From Enterobacter sp. 10-1 (GTDB lineage Bacteria; Pseudomonadota; Gammaproteobacteria; Enterobacterales; Enterobacteriaceae): a stretch of DNA of 64,000 nt. The translations under genes and the position numbers were made by a program. Every line of letters starts with the position of its first letter. Position 1 is the first letter of the stretch. The notes under the pieces are model-generated. The model worked only from the letters and a program-made list of their open reading frames with translations, was not told where the DNA came from and did not search any database. The DNA lies in NCBI GenBank assembly GCA_002270295.1, contig NISF01000010.1, positions 40,067 through 104,066 of the forward strand, written 5' to 3'. Of this stretch, positions 10,208 through 20,499 are shown piece by piece.

Positions 10208-10223
10208 TGGCACGCTTCTTGTA
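10208..10223 (+). promoter_or_regulatory. Sigma-54 promoter of pspG
   Basis: TGGCACGCTTCTTGTA shows the -24 GG and -12 TTG/GTA elements of a sigma-54 promoter about 40 bp before the pspG start. This agrees with PspF/sigma-54 control of pspG in E. coli. Confidence 0.88.
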
Positions 10224-10263
10224 ATGTCTGAGTACAAAGGGCTATTGCTTGGGAGAGAAGAAG

Positions 10264-10506
10264 ATGCTGGAACTGCTATTTATCATTGGTTTTTTTGTCA
10301 TGCTGCTGGTAACCGGCGTATCGCTGCTGGGCATTATTGCCGCCATTGTTGCGGCGACGGCGCTGATGTTCGTTGGCGGCCTGTTTGCGATGATGATTAA
10401 ACTGCTGCCGTGGCTGCTGCTAGCCGTTGCGTTGGTATGGGTGATTCGGGCGATAAATACGCCAAAAATCACCCACTACCGTAGCAACAACCGCTGGCGT
10501 TATTAA
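10264..10506 (+). CDS. pspG: Phage shock protein G
   Basis: PspG is a small inner-membrane effector of the phage-shock envelope stress response. The ATG at 10264 after GGGAGAGAAGAAG gives 80 residues, the E. coli length; an upstream GTG-type start five codons earlier is rejected. Two hydrophobic segments (about 2-40 and 43-63) end in the basic tail YRSNNRWRY. It is a single-gene unit separate from pspABCDE, with its own sigma-54 promoter. Confidence 0.96.
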   Translation: MLELLFIIGFFVMLLVTGVSLLGIIAAIVAATALMFVGGLFAMMIKLLPWLLLAVALVWVIRAINTPKITHYRSNNRWRY

Positions 10507-10627
10507 GGTAGTGAGTGGTAGGTCACAACCTGAGGAATTTTGCATAAAACGGCGTAGGTTTTGCTTATTAAATCTGTCACTATTAGCGCGTTAATGAATT
10601 CATCGCGCTGTACCCTACATACAGCCG

Positions 10628-10663
10628 AACTAAAAAAAGTCAGGGCTTCCATATGGAAGCCCT
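10628..10663 (-). terminator. Terminator of qor (reverse strand)
   Basis: AGGGCTTCC and GGAAGCCCT form a perfect 9-bp stem with an ATAT loop. Read on the reverse strand it is followed by GACTTTTTTT, so it ends qor. On the forward strand the weaker AAACTTTT could also help end pspG. Confidence 0.85.
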
Positions 10664-10736
10664 AAACTTTTCCCCCTCCCGTCATACTTCAGACTACAGG
10701 TGCGTTGGCAGCGTTAACCTTGCCTCGACTTACTCG

Positions 10737-11720
10737 TTACGGCAGCAGAAGGCTTGAGCCTTCGGTGGCGCGGCTCTCGAGAACCTCGTGCGCGCGTCGC
10801 GCGTCGGCCAGCGGATATTTTTGGCTCTCCGCTACGTCGACGTTTATCACGCCGCTGGCGATCAGCGAAAAGAGTTCGTTACTGGCTTCCACCAGCTCTT
10901 CGCGGCTGGTGATATAGCCCTGCAGAGAAGGGCGGGTCACGTACAGCGAGCCTTTCTGATTGAGGATCCCCAGATTAACGCCGGTAACCGGTCCGGAGGA
11001 GTTGCCGAAGCTGACCATCAATCCTCGGCGCTGCAGACAGTCGAGCGAAGCTTCCCAGGTGTCTTTGCCCACGGAATCATAGACCACGAGAACTTTTTTC
11101 CCCTCGGTAATCTCTTTCAGCCGCTCGGCGATATTCTCTTCACGATAGTTGATCGTCTGCCAGGCTCCGGCCTGCTTCGCGCGCTGCGCTTTTTGCGCGC
11201 TGCCGACGGTGCCGATGAGCCTGGCGCCCAGCGCTTTTGCCCACTGGCAGGCTATCAGCCCGACGCCACCGGCCGCAGCGTGGAACAGGAACGTCTCGCC
11301 GGCTTTGATTTCGTAGGTTTTACGCAGCAAATAATAGACCGTCAGACCCTTAAGGAAGGAGGCCGCGGCCTGCTCGAAAGAGATGGCCGCAGGTAAAATT
11401 GCGGCTTTATCGGCGGGGACATTATGCACCGAGCTGTAGGCGCCCAGCGCCGACTGGGCGTACACGACGCGATCGCCGGCTTTAATATGCGTGACGCCGC
11501 GCCCGACCTTGCTTACTACGCCGGCGGCTTCGGTACCTAATCCGCTCGGAAGCGAAGGGGGCGGATAGAGGCCGCTGCGAATATAGGTATCGATGTAGTT
11601 GATACCAATAGCTTTGTTTTCTACCTGTATCTCGTGTTCTGCCGGATCCCCTGCAACAAAATCCACCACCTGCAGAACTTCCGGGCCACCGTGCTTGTGA
11701 AATTCAATACGTGTTGCCAT
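10737..11720 (-). CDS. qor: NADPH:quinone oxidoreductase 1
   Basis: QOR is a zeta-crystallin-type medium-chain reductase that uses NADPH to reduce quinones. The start MATRIEFHKHGGPEVLQ, preceded by AGGAGGA, gives 327 residues, the E. coli length; a longer frame upstream overlaps the dnaB promoter region and is not used. The dinucleotide-binding turn AAAGGVGLIACQWAK lies near residue 150. No catalytic zinc ligands are expected in this family and none stand out. It diverges from dnaB. Confidence 0.96.
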   Translation of the reverse strand: MATRIEFHKHGGPEVLQVVDFVAGDPAEHEIQVENKAIGINYIDTYIRSGLYPPPSLPSGLGTEAAGVVSKVGRGVTHIKAGDRVVYAQSALGAYSSVHNVPADKAAILPAAISFEQAAASFLKGLTVYYLLRKTYEIKAGETFLFHAAAGGVGLIACQWAKALGARLIGTVGSAQKAQRAKQAGAWQTINYREENIAERLKEITEGKKVLVVYDSVGKDTWEASLDCLQRRGLMVSFGNSSGPVTGVNLGILNQKGSLYVTRPSLQGYITSREELVEASNELFSLIASGVINVDVAESQKYPLADARRAHEVLESRATEGSSLLLP

Positions 11721-11783
11721 GCTTCCTCCTGAACTATGTGGTAACCTTTCGAGCCAATTTCTATAGCGGGAATTCCATTCAAT

Positions 11784-13199
11784 ATGGCAGGAAATAAACC
11801 CTTCAACAAACCCCAGACTGAACCCCGAGTCCGCGATCCTCAGGTAGCCGGGTTGAAAGTCCCGCCGCACTCGATTGAAGCGGAACAGTCGGTGTTGGGC
11901 GGTTTAATGCTGGACAACGAGCGCTGGGACGACGTCGCCGAGCGCGTTGTTGCAGAAGATTTTTACACGCGTCCGCACCGTCATATCTTTATTGAAATGG
12001 CCCGCCTGCAGGAAACCGGCAGCCCGATTGACCTCATTACGCTCGCGGAATCGCTGGAGCGTCAGGGGCAGCTGGACAGCGTAGGCGGCTTCGCCTATCT
12101 GGCAGAACTCTCAAAAAATACGCCAAGCGCGGCGAACATTAGCGCTTATGCCGATATCGTGCGTGAACGTGCCGTTGTCCGGGAAATGATCTCGGTGGCG
12201 AACGAAATTGCCGAAGCGGGCTTTGACCCCCAGGGCCGCACCAGCGAAGACCTGCTGGATCTGGCGGAGTCCCGGGTCTTTAAGATCGCCGAGAGCCGCG
12301 CGAATAAAGACGAAGGTCCGAGAAATATCGCCGAAGTGCTTGATGCGACCGTTGCGCGTATCGAACAGCTGTTCCAGCAGCCGCACGACGGCGTCACCGG
12401 CGTGAATACCGGCTATGACGACCTGAATAAAAAGACGGCGGGTTTGCAGCCGTCGGATTTGATTATCGTCGCGGCGCGTCCGTCGATGGGTAAAACGACA
12501 TTTGCGATGAACATCGTCGAAAATGCGGCGATGTTGCAGGATAAGCCGGTACTGATTTTCAGCCTTGAGATGCCATCGGAACAGATTATGATGCGTACCC
12601 TGGCCTCGCTGTCGCGCGTCGATCAGACGCGTATTCGTACCGGCCAGCTCGATGACGAGGACTGGGCGCGGATTTCGGGCACCATGGGCATTCTGCTGGA
12701 AAAGCGCAATATCTATATCGATGACTCCTCCGGCCTGACGCCGACGGAAGTGCGCTCCCGCGCCCGGCGTATCGCCCGCGAACACGGCGGGATTGGCCTG
12801 ATCATGATCGACTACCTGCAGCTGATGCGGGTGCCGTCGCTCTCCGATAACCGTACGCTGGAAATCGCCGAAATCTCCCGCTCGTTGAAGGCGCTGGCCA
12901 AAGAGCTGCAGGTGCCGGTCGTGGCGCTGTCGCAGCTGAACCGCTCGCTGGAACAGCGCGCGGATAAGCGCCCGGTAAACTCCGATCTGCGTGAATCAGG
13001 TTCTATCGAGCAGGATGCCGACTTAATCATGTTTATCTATCGTGATGAGGTTTATCACGAGAACAGCGACCTGAAAGGCATCGCCGAAATTATTATTGGT
13101 AAGCAGCGTAACGGCCCAATTGGTACGGTACGTCTGACGTTTAACGGGCAATGGTCGCGCTTCGATAACTATGCCGGCCCTCAGTATGATGATGAGTAA
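11784..13199 (+). CDS. dnaB: Replicative DNA helicase DnaB
   Basis: DnaB is the hexameric 5'-3' helicase that drives the replication fork and recruits primase. At 471 residues it equals the E. coli protein. The N-terminal collar domain (about 30-155) is followed by a linker and a RecA-type motor with Walker A RPSMGKTT (Lys near 237), Walker B LIMIDYLQLM, and the SQLNRSLEQRADKRP/SDLRESG region containing the arginine finger. The gene lies between qor (divergent) and alr, as in E. coli. Confidence 0.99.
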   Translation: MAGNKPFNKPQTEPRVRDPQVAGLKVPPHSIEAEQSVLGGLMLDNERWDDVAERVVAEDFYTRPHRHIFIEMARLQETGSPIDLITLAESLERQGQLDSVGGFAYLAELSKNTPSAANISAYADIVRERAVVREMISVANEIAEAGFDPQGRTSEDLLDLAESRVFKIAESRANKDEGPRNIAEVLDATVARIEQLFQQPHDGVTGVNTGYDDLNKKTAGLQPSDLIIVAARPSMGKTTFAMNIVENAAMLQDKPVLIFSLEMPSEQIMMRTLASLSRVDQTRIRTGQLDDEDWARISGTMGILLEKRNIYIDDSSGLTPTEVRSRARRIAREHGGIGLIMIDYLQLMRVPSLSDNRTLEIAEISRSLKALAKELQVPVVALSQLNRSLEQRADKRPVNSDLRESGSIEQDADLIMFIYRDEVYHENSDLKGIAEIIIGKQRNGPIGTVRLTFNGQWSRFDNYAGPQYDDE

Positions 13200-13342
13200 A
13201 TCTCCGTCGTCCTTCACGTCGCAGGTGCGTTGACTCGCCCGCCCGCCTCGGTCACTTAGTTTATTAAGCTTCCGGGGCCCTCTGGCCTGTCGCCTTCCCG
13301 CAGCGCGATGGATACGGGCGATTCTTTTATTAAGGAATTTAA

Positions 13343-14422
13343 ATGCAAGCGGCAACTGTAGTCATTAACCGCCGCGCTCTGCGACACAACCTGCAACGTC
13401 TGCGTGAACTGGCACCCGCCAGCAAGCTGGTTGCAGTCGTGAAAGCGAACGCTTACGGACACGGTCTTATCGAGACCGCGCGAACGCTCCCTGATGCCGA
13501 CGCCTTTGGCGTCGCCCGTCTTGAAGAAGCCTTACGCCTGCGGGCGGGCGGCATCACTCAGCCTATCCTGCTGCTGGAAGGTTTTTTTGCGGCCACCGAT
13601 CTGCCGGTTATCGCCGCCCAGCGGCTGCAAACGGCGGTGCATAGCCCCGAACAGCTGGCAGCGCTGGAAAGCGCGGAGCTGAGCGAACCGGTCAGCGTCT
13701 GGATGAAGCTCGATACCGGCATGCATCGGCTGGGCGTCCTGCCGGAACAGGCGGAGGCGTTCTACCAGCGCCTGAGCCGGTGTAAAAACGTCCGCCAGCC
13801 GGTGAACGTCGTCAGCCACTTTGCCCGGGCGGATGAGCCGGAATGCGGGGCCACCGAGCGGCAGCTGGATATCTTCACCACCTTCACCGATGGCAAGCCG
13901 GGACTGCGCTCTATCGCCGCCTCCGGCGGGATTTTGCTGTGGCCGCAGTCGCACTTCGACTGGGCGCGTCCGGGCATTATTCTCTACGGCGTGTCGCCGT
14001 TGGAGCATCAATCCACCGGGGCCGATTTCGGCTGCAGGCCGGTGATGTCGCTGACGTCGAGCCTGATTGCCGTTCGCGAGCATAAAGCGGGTGAGCCGGT
14101 GGGCTACGGCGGGACCTGGATTAGCGAACGCCATACCCGGCTGGGCGTAGTGGCGATGGGCTACGGCGATGGCTATCCGCGCGCCGCGCCGTCCGGTACG
14201 CCGGTGCTGGTTAACGGTCGGGAAGTGCCGATTGTCGGCCGCGTGGCAATGGATATGATCTGCGTGGACCTCGGCCCCGAGGCGCAGGATAAGTCCGGCG
14301 ATCCGGTGGTGCTGTGGGGGGAAGGTTTACCCGTTGAACGGATTGCAGAAATCACAAAAGTAAGTGCTTACGAACTTATCACGCGCCTGACTTCTCGCGT
14401 TGCGATGAAGTACGTCGATTAA
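13343..14422 (+). CDS. alr: Alanine racemase, biosynthetic
   Basis: Alr makes D-alanine for peptidoglycan from L-alanine using pyridoxal phosphate. The 359-residue protein carries PLP lysine Lys34 in [12 protein letters not shown] and the opposing catalytic Tyr255 in PVGYGGTW. The C-terminal beta domain includes [24 protein letters not shown] precedes the ATG. It follows dnaB by 143 bp without an obvious terminator. Confidence 0.98.
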   Translation: MQAATVVINRRALRHNLQRLRELAPASKLVAVVKANAYGHGLIETARTLPDADAFGVARLEEALRLRAGGITQPILLLEGFFAATDLPVIAAQRLQTAVHSPEQLAALESAELSEPVSVWMKLDTGMHRLGVLPEQAEAFYQRLSRCKNVRQPVNVVSHFARADEPECGATERQLDIFTTFTDGKPGLRSIAASGGILLWPQSHFDWARPGIILYGVSPLEHQSTGADFGCRPVMSLTSSLIAVREHKAGEPVGYGGTWISERHTRLGVVAMGYGDGYPRAAPSGTPVLVNGREVPIVGRVAMDMICVDLGPEAQDKSGDPVVLWGEGLPVERIAEITKVSAYELITRLTSRVAMKYVD

Positions 14423-14443
14423 TCCTGATTTGCCGCAACGTTC

Positions 14444-14518
14444 CCCGGTGGCGCTACGGTTACCGGGACCGGGGCGATACGCGACAGCCCGGCTACGGCG
14501 TTAACGCCGCGAGCCGGG
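14444..14518. repeat. Pair of REP-like hairpins between alr and tyrB
   Basis: Two hairpins lie in tandem. CCCGGT...ACCGGG spans 14444-14467. CCCGGCT...AGCCGGG spans 14488-14518 around the palindrome GGCGTTAACGCC. This paired layout is typical of an enterobacterial BIME/REP cluster at the 3' end of alr. No T-run follows either, so a simple terminator is unlikely. Confidence 0.65.
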
Positions 14519-14643
14519 GAAAAGCTCCGGTTGCGCTCGGTGGGGCGATCGACGTCGGCTATCCGCCAACATCCTCTCGACCTGCCACGGCTTCCGGTTT
14601 ATTGTGTTATTACCTGCCTTTTGTAAACCTGGAGAAACATCGC

Positions 14644-15831
14644 GTGTTTCAGAAAGTTGACGCCTACGCTGGCGACCCCATTCTTTCCCTGATGGAGCGT
14701 TTCAAAGAAGATCCGCGGAGTGACAAAGTAAACCTCAGCATCGGTTTGTACTATAACGAAGACGGAATTATCCCGCAGCTGCAGGCGGTGGCGGAAGCGC
14801 GTCTTAACTCGCAGCCGCACGGCGCCTCGCTGTATCTGCCGATGGAAGGTCTGAATCCTTACCGTAGCGCCATTGCGCCGCTGCTGTTTGGCGCCGAGCA
14901 TCCGGTACTGCTGCAACAGCGCGTCGCTTCCATTCAGACGCTGGGCGGTTCCGGCGCGCTGAAAGTGGGCGCGGATTTCCTGAAACGCTACTTCCCGCAG
15001 GCGCGCGTATGGGTCAGCGATCCGACGTGGGAAAACCACATCGCCATCTTTGAAGGGGCTGGCTTCGAAGTAAGTACTTACCCCTGGTTTGATAATGGGA
15101 CCAACGGCGTGCGCTTTGACGCGCTGCTCGAGACGCTGCGGACGCTGCCTGAAGGCGACATCGTGCTGCTGCATCCGTGCTGCCATAACCCGACCGGCGC
15201 CGATCTGAGCCATGCCCAGTGGGATGAAGTCGCAAAAGTGCTGAAAGCGCGCAGCCTGATCCCTTTCCTCGACATCGCCTATCAGGGCTTTGGCGCGGGA
15301 ATGGACGATGATGCCTGGGCGATCCGCACGATTGCCAGCGCCGGCATGCCGATGCTGGTCAGCAACTCGTTCTCGAAAATCTTCTCCCTGTACGGCGAGC
15401 GCGTCGGCGGTCTGTCGGTGGTTTGCGAAGATTCAGAGACCGCGAGCCGCGTACTGGGACAGCTGAAGGCGACCGTACGCCGCAACTACTCCAGCCCGCC
15501 GAGCTTCGGGGCGCAGGTTGTCGCCGCCGTGCTGAACGACGCGGAGCTGAAGGCCTCATGGCTGGCGGAAGTCGAAGAGATGCGCACGCGCATTTTAGCG
15601 ATGCGCCAGGAGCTGGTGAACGTCCTGAAAGACGCGGTACCCGGCGTTAATTTCGACTACCTGCTCAAGCAGCGCGGTATGTTTAGCTACACGGGATTCA
15701 GCGCCGCTCAGGTCGATCGCCTGCGTGAAGAGTTTGGCGTCTACCTGATTTCCAGCGGCAGGATGTGCGTGGCGGGTCTTAACTCGCGCAACGTTCAGCG
15801 CGTCGCACAGGCATTTTCTGCAGTGATATAA
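14644..15831 (+). CDS. tyrB: Aromatic amino acid aminotransferase
   Basis: TyrB is a PLP enzyme performing the last transamination in tyrosine and phenylalanine synthesis; it also acts on aspartate and leucine. It starts with GTG at 14644 ([12 protein letters not shown]), as in E. coli, after a CTGGAG site. At 395 residues it is two shorter than E. coli through a gap in AVAEARLN. The PLP lysine is Lys245 in [25 protein letters not shown] half-site lies just before the ribosome site, but no complete TyrR box was found. Confidence 0.97.
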   Translation: MFQKVDAYAGDPILSLMERFKEDPRSDKVNLSIGLYYNEDGIIPQLQAVAEARLNSQPHGASLYLPMEGLNPYRSAIAPLLFGAEHPVLLQQRVASIQTLGGSGALKVGADFLKRYFPQARVWVSDPTWENHIAIFEGAGFEVSTYPWFDNGTNGVRFDALLETLRTLPEGDIVLLHPCCHNPTGADLSHAQWDEVAKVLKARSLIPFLDIAYQGFGAGMDDDAWAIRTIASAGMPMLVSNSFSKIFSLYGERVGGLSVVCEDSETASRVLGQLKATVRRNYSSPPSFGAQVVAAVLNDAELKASWLAEVEEMRTRILAMRQELVNVLKDAVPGVNFDYLLKQRGMFSYTGFSAAQVDRLREEFGVYLISSGRMCVAGLNSRNVQRVAQAFSAVI

Positions 15832-16117
15832 TACCGCAGTAATATCCGGCCCTTTCTGGTGTTAAGGAGAGGGCAATTCCCTTCCTGAAGTGTGATCATT
15901 CTCTTTTTCTATGACATCCGAGCAGAAACCTCTTTTCATCACCGGATGCGGAGGTTAAGGTCATGGTGAATTTATAAGCATCCACATTATTGAAAATTAT
16001 AATGATTCGATTATTTACACACGCAATCATGCAAAATGCGTCAAAGCCCCAGGGAGCGTTCGTCTAACCGTGGCCGTCAAAGAGGCAGTTTGAATGATGA
16101 CGTTTACAGGGATAAAT
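15832..16117. other. tyrB-aphA intergenic region
   Basis: These 286 bp contain no open frame of note. A weak GCCCT...AGGGC pairing just after tyrB may end its transcript but has no clean T-run. The AT-rich second half presumably holds the aphA promoter; I could not place its -10 and -35 with confidence. Confidence 0.4.
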
Positions 16118-16831
16118 ATGCGCAAAATCACTCTGGCCTTCGGGGCCGTCTGCCTGCTGTTCACGCTAAATAGCGCCGTCGTTGCCCGCGCGTCTACGCC
16201 GCAGCCCCTCTCTACGGGGACCAACGTCGCTAAACTCGCTGAACAGGCGCCGATTCACTGGGTATCGGTGGCGCAGATTGAAAATAGCCTGCTGGGGCGC
16301 CCGCCGATTGCGGTGGGCTTTGATATTGACGATACCGTGCTGTTTTCCAGCCCAGGATTCTGGCGCGGCCAGAAAACGTTCTCTCCCGGCAGCGATGCTT
16401 ACCTGAAAAATCCCGAGTTTTGGGAAAAAATGAACAACGGCTGGGATGATTTCAGCATGCCGAAAGAGGTCGCGCGTCAGCTGATTGCGATGCACGTTAA
16501 GCGCGGCGATAGCATCTATTTTGTGACCGGACGCAGTCAGACCAAAACCGAAACGGTATCGAAAACCTTGCAGGATGATTTCCTGATCCCCGCGGCAAGC
16601 ATGAATCCGGTTATTTTTGCCGGCGATAAGCCGGGGCAGAATACGAAAACCCAGTGGCTGCAGGAGAAAGATATTAAGGTCTTCTACGGCGACTCGGATA
16701 ACGATATTGGCGCAGCCCGTGAGGCGGGCGCGCGAGGCATTCGCATTCTGCGCGCCTCCAACTCCTCCTACAAGCCTTTACCGATGGCCGGCGCACAAGG
16801 GGAAGAGGTTATTGTGAACTCCGACTACTGA
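16118..16831 (+). CDS. aphA: Class B acid phosphatase AphA
   Basis: AphA is a periplasmic, magnesium-dependent phosphatase/phosphotransferase of the DDDD superfamily that releases phosphate from nucleotides and other monoesters. The ATG at 16118 after ACAGGGA gives 237 residues, as in E. coli; the in-frame ATGs at 16094 and 16097 would put extra residues before the signal peptide. The signal peptide is [20 protein letters not shown]. The nucleophile motif is [11 protein letters not shown] (Asp69, Asp71), and the second Asp motif is [11 protein letters not shown]. Confidence 0.97.
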   Translation: MRKITLAFGAVCLLFTLNSAVVARASTPQPLSTGTNVAKLAEQAPIHWVSVAQIENSLLGRPPIAVGFDIDDTVLFSSPGFWRGQKTFSPGSDAYLKNPEFWEKMNNGWDDFSMPKEVARQLIAMHVKRGDSIYFVTGRSQTKTETVSKTLQDDFLIPAASMNPVIFAGDKPGQNTKTQWLQEKDIKVFYGDSDNDIGAAREAGARGIRILRASNSSYKPLPMAGAQGEEVIVNSDY

Positions 16832-16863
16832 TCGTCTGCGGGCGAAATGATAGCGAGCAACAG

Positions 16864-16890
16864 CGGCAGCCAGCGGGCTGCCGTTTTTTT
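16864..16890 (+). terminator. Terminator after aphA
   Basis: An 8-bp stem CGGCAGCC/GGCTGCCG with a 4-base loop is followed by seven T, 32 bases after the aphA stop. Confidence 0.93.
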
Positions 16891-16934
16891 GTACAAAATC
16901 CGCCCCGGAAGGTTTTACCTTTTCGCTTATTGCT

Positions 16935-17064
16935 GCACACTTAGAAAGATTCATTCGCAGCATGAATGGCTTATCTGGCATCGACAGCCGGGCCGCGGTA
17001 TGGCTCGCGGAATATCGCATTCACGGCGGTTCGCGCTATCGCGTCGCTCATGGGGGAATATTAG
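16935..17064 (+). pseudogene. yjbQ: Remnant of yjbQ, deleted and frameshifted
   Basis: In one frame this stretch reads HLERFIR..., then AVWLAEYRIHGGSR. That matches remembered E. coli YjbQ pieces (DMERFFLR near the middle and GIWLGEHRIHGGSR near the end) with the segment between them missing. After GGSR the frame shifts, and the next frame reads IASLMGEY followed by TAG at 17062, like the native end IIATLQGE. That TAG touches the yjbR ATG, as expected for a yjbQ-yjbR operon. The N-terminal half is absent, replaced by the aphA terminator region. YjbQ is a UPF0047 protein. The match is from memory, not a search. Confidence 0.72.
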
Positions 17065-17421
17065 ATGACAATATCGGAGTTATTGCGCTACTGCATGGCT
17101 AAACCTGGCGCGGAGCAAAGCGAACACAGCGACTGGAAGGCTACGCAGATTAAAGTGTCGGACGTGCTGTTTGCGATGGTCAAGGAGGTGGAGGATAAGC
17201 GCCCTGCGGTGTCGCTGAAGGCCAGCCCGGAACTTGCCGAGCTTCTGCGGGAGCAGCATGTTGACGTTCGCCCTAGCCGGCATTTAAACAAGGCCCACTG
17301 GAGTACGGTGTTCCTTGATGGTTCGCTGCCGGATTCGCAGATTTACTACCTGGTCGACGCCTCTTATCAGCAGGCGATTCGGCTGCTGTCGGAGCCGACC
17401 CGACAGCAGCTTTCGCAGTGA
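17065..17421 (+). CDS. yjbR: MmcQ/YjbR-family DNA-binding-fold protein
   Basis: A 118-residue protein of the MmcQ/YjbR family (DUF419), whose fold resembles a double-wing DNA-binding motif; its cellular role is unknown. The family core is visible in KVSDVLFAMVKEVEDKRPAVSLKAS and SRHLNKAHWSTVFLDGSLPDS. A GGGGG run lies about 9 bases before the ATG. Its usual partner yjbQ survives only as a fragment just upstream. Its stop TGA abuts the uvrA stop with no spacer. Confidence 0.93.
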   Translation: MTISELLRYCMAKPGAEQSEHSDWKATQIKVSDVLFAMVKEVEDKRPAVSLKASPELAELLREQHVDVRPSRHLNKAHWSTVFLDGSLPDSQIYYLVDASYQQAIRLLSEPTRQQLSQ

Positions 17422-20247
17422 TTAGCCCAGCAACGGCTTGAGGAAATGCGCGGTGTACGAGGCTTCGCACTCGGCAACCGTCTCCGGGGTCCCGGAGACG
17501 AGAATTTCCCCGCCGCCGCTGCCGCCTTCCGGCCCGAGGTCCACAATCCAGTCCGCGGTTTTGATGACGTCCAGGTTGTGCTCAATGACCACGATGGTGT
17601 TGCCCTGATCGCGCAGCTGATGCAGAACGTCCAGCAGCTGCTGGATATCGGCGAAGTGCAGACCGGTCGTCGGCTCATCGAGAATATACAGCGTCTGCCC
17701 GGTTCCGCGCTTCGACAGCTCGCGAGCCAGCTTCACGCGCTGAGCTTCACCGCCGGACAGCGTGGTCGCCGACTGGCCAAGGCGGATATAGGTCAGGCCT
17801 ACGTCCATCAGGGTTTGCAGCTTACGCGCCAGCGCCGGCACGGCATCGAAGAACTCGCGCGCCTCTTCGATGGTCATATCCAGCACTTCATGGATAGTCT
17901 TGCCCTTGTACTTAATCTCCAGCGTTTCGCGGTTATAGCGCTTGCCCTTGCACTGGTCACACGGAACGTAGATATCCGGCAGGAAGTGCATCTCGACCTT
18001 GATCACGCCATCGCCCTGACAGGCTTCACAGCGGCCGCCGCGAACGTTAAAGCTAAAGCGCCCCGGCGTGTAGCCGCGTGAACGTGATTCCGGCACGCCG
18101 GCGAACAGTTCGCGTACCGGCGTAAACACGCCGGTATAGGTTGCCGGGTTAGAGCGCGGCGTGCGGCCAATGGGGCTCTGGTCGATATCGATAACCTTAT
18201 CGAAATGCTCCAGCCCCTGCACATCGCGATACGGCGCCGGTTCGGCGATAGTCGCACCGTTGAGCTGGCGCTGGGCGATCGGGAACAGCGTATCGTTAAT
18301 CAGCGTTGATTTACCCGAACCGGACACGCCGGTAATGCAGGTAAATAAACCGACCGGCAGCGTCAGGGTAACGTCCTTCAGGTTGTTACCGCGTGCGCCG
18401 GTCAGCTTCAGCACCTTTTGCGGATCGGCGGCTACGCGCTGTTTCGGTACTTCAATCTTGCGCTTGCCGCTCATGTACTGCCCGGTCAGGGATTCAGGCA
18501 CCGCCATAATATCCTGCAGCGTGCCCTCTGCCACCACCTCCCCGCCGTGCACGCCAGCGCCGGGACCGATATCGATCACGTGGTCAGCGGCGCGAATAGC
18601 GTCTTCATCATGCTCAACGACAATGACCGTATTACCCAGATTACGCAGGTGAACCAGCGTCCCGAGCAGGCGTTCGTTGTCGCGCTGATGCAGGCCGATG
18701 GACGGCTCATCGAGAACGTACATCACCCCGACCAGCCCGGCGCCTATCTGGCTTGCCAGGCGGATACGCTGGGCTTCACCGCCGGACAGCGTCTCTGCCG
18801 AACGCGAGAGCGTCAGGTAGTTCAGGCCGACGTTGACGAGGAATTTCAGGCGATCGCCGATCTCCTTCAGCACCTTTTCAGCGATTTGCGCCCGCTGGCC
18901 GGAGAGCTTCAGGTTGTTGAAGAAGTCCATCGCGTGGCCAATGCTCATATCGGAGATAGTGGGCAGCGGCGTATTTTCGACGAATACGTGGCGCGCTTCG
19001 CGGCGCAGACGGGTGCCATCACAGCTGGTACAGGAGCGGTTGCTGATAAACTTCGCCAGCTCTTCGCGCACCGCGCTGGATTCGGTTTCTTTGTAGCGAC
19101 GTTCCATATTGTGCAGAACGCCTTCGAACGGATGGCGGCGTACGGAGGTGTCCCCGCGATCGTTCATGTACTTGAATTCAATGTTCTCTTTGCCTGAGCC
19201 GGACAGAATCACTTTCTGCACGTCGGCATTGAGTGTGCCCCACGGCGCTTCGATATCGAACTGGTAATGCTCAGCCAGCGACTTCAGCATCTGGAAATAA
19301 TAGAAGTTACGCCGATCCCAGCCGCGGATCGCGCCGCCAGCCAGCGACAGCTCCGGGTTTTGGATAACCCGTTCGGGATCGAAATACTGCTGCACGCCAA
19401 GGCCGTCGCAGGTTGGGCAGGCGCCGGCGGGGTTGTTGAAGGAGAACAGCCGAGGTTCCAGTTCGCGCATGCTGTAGCCGCAAATCGGGCAGGCGAAGTT
19501 GGCGGAGAACAGCAGCTCTTCCGCTTTCGGGTCGTCCATATTGGCGACAACGGCGGTCCCTCCGGAGAGATCCAGCGCGGTCTCAAACGATTCGGCCAGC
19601 CGCTGGGAGAGATCGTCACGCACCTTGAAGCGATCGATAACCACTTCGATGGTGTGTTTCTTTTGCAGCTCAAGCTTTGGCGGATCGGAGAGATCGCAGA
19701 CTTCGCCGTCGATCCTCGCCCGGATATAGCCCTGGCTCGCAAGGTTTTCCAGGGTCTTGGTATGCTCGCCTTTACGCTCTTTAATGATTGGCGCCAGCAG
19801 CATCAGGCGCTGGCCTTCAGGCTGGGAAAGTACGTTGTCGACCATCTGGCTGACGGTTTGCGCCGCCAGCGGGACGTCGTGGTCCGGGCAGCGCGGTTCG
19901 CCGACGCGGGCGTACAGCAGACGCAGATAGTCGTGAATTTCGGTAATGGTGCCTACCGTAGAGCGGGGGTTATGGGACGTTGATTTCTGTTCGATGGAAA
20001 TCGCCGGCGACAGCCCCTCGATATGGTCGACATCCGGCTTCTCCATCAGCGACAGGAACTGACGCGCGTAGGCGGAGAGCGATTCAACGTAACGACGCTG
20101 CCCTTCGGCATACAGCGTGTCGAAAGCCAGTGAGGATTTGCCTGATCCTGAAAGCCCGGTGACGACAATCAGCTTGTCGCGGGGGATAACGAGGTTGATG
20201 TTTTTGAGATTATGGGTGCGGGCGCCCCGAACTTCGATCTTATCCAT
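17422..20247 (-). CDS. uvrA: Excinuclease ABC subunit A
   Basis: UvrA is the damage-recognition ATPase of nucleotide excision repair and loads UvrB. The 941-residue protein has two ABC modules: Walker [10 protein letters not shown] near residue 31 and GVSGSGKST near 640, each with a [12 protein letters not shown] signature. Its zinc modules are CPIC...CPTC (about 253-280) and CEAC...CDQC (about 740-766). It diverges from ssb over a shared SOS box, so LexA control is expected. Confidence 0.99.
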   Translation of the reverse strand: MDKIEVRGARTHNLKNINLVIPRDKLIVVTGLSGSGKSSLAFDTLYAEGQRRYVESLSAYARQFLSLMEKPDVDHIEGLSPAISIEQKSTSHNPRSTVGTITEIHDYLRLLYARVGEPRCPDHDVPLAAQTVSQMVDNVLSQPEGQRLMLLAPIIKERKGEHTKTLENLASQGYIRARIDGEVCDLSDPPKLELQKKHTIEVVIDRFKVRDDLSQRLAESFETALDLSGGTAVVANMDDPKAEELLFSANFACPICGYSMRELEPRLFSFNNPAGACPTCDGLGVQQYFDPERVIQNPELSLAGGAIRGWDRRNFYYFQMLKSLAEHYQFDIEAPWGTLNADVQKVILSGSGKENIEFKYMNDRGDTSVRRHPFEGVLHNMERRYKETESSAVREELAKFISNRSCTSCDGTRLRREARHVFVENTPLPTISDMSIGHAMDFFNNLKLSGQRAQIAEKVLKEIGDRLKFLVNVGLNYLTLSRSAETLSGGEAQRIRLASQIGAGLVGVMYVLDEPSIGLHQRDNERLLGTLVHLRNLGNTVIVVEHDEDAIRAADHVIDIGPGAGVHGGEVVAEGTLQDIMAVPESLTGQYMSGKRKIEVPKQRVAADPQKVLKLTGARGNNLKDVTLTLPVGLFTCITGVSGSGKSTLINDTLFPIAQRQLNGATIAEPAPYRDVQGLEHFDKVIDIDQSPIGRTPRSNPATYTGVFTPVRELFAGVPESRSRGYTPGRFSFNVRGGRCEACQGDGVIKVEMHFLPDIYVPCDQCKGKRYNRETLEIKYKGKTIHEVLDMTIEEAREFFDAVPALARKLQTLMDVGLTYIRLGQSATTLSGGEAQRVKLARELSKRGTGQTLYILDEPTTGLHFADIQQLLDVLHQLRDQGNTIVVIEHNLDVIKTADWIVDLGPEGGSGGGEILVSGTPETVAECEASYTAHFLKPLLG

Positions 20248-20334
20248 TCACCTTTCCCGGTAGGTAGATACACGGATTGCCTGGTTTGTATGAAGAACAA
20301 ACGGCGGAAACGGCTAATTATGGCACAATCCGAC

Positions 20335-20350
20335 CTGTTTGAATATACAG
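20335..20350. promoter_or_regulatory. LexA (SOS) box between uvrA and ssb
   Basis: CTGTTTGAATATACAG fits the CTG-N10-CAG LexA consensus and lies about 90 bp before uvrA and 150 bp before ssb on the opposite strand. E. coli has an SOS box in the same divergent region. Confidence 0.9.
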
Positions 20351-20499
20351 TATTGGAATGGCAGCGGGGGTTGATGGTGAAAAATTGTATAGCGATAAGA
20401 TGTTTACTGGAATCGACGTCCCAGCTATCTAAATGCACCTTTGTGGTGTTAGTATTACCGGTTTACACTTATTAAGAAACGTATTCAGGAGATTCGATT

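Noticed and set aside
14488..14518. Terminator of alr
   Set aside because: The hairpin is strong but lacks any T-run and matches the REP-like hairpins elsewhere, so it is listed as a repeat.
14600..14643. TyrR box before tyrB
   Set aside because: Only one half (TGTAAAC) is present near 14621; the matching half at the required spacing was not found.
18418..19197. Open frame of 259 codons on the forward strand inside uvrA
   Set aside because: It is the mirror of the GC-rich uvrA reading frame, with Arg/His/Gln-rich low-quality sequence and no ribosome site; uvrA is full length on the other strand.
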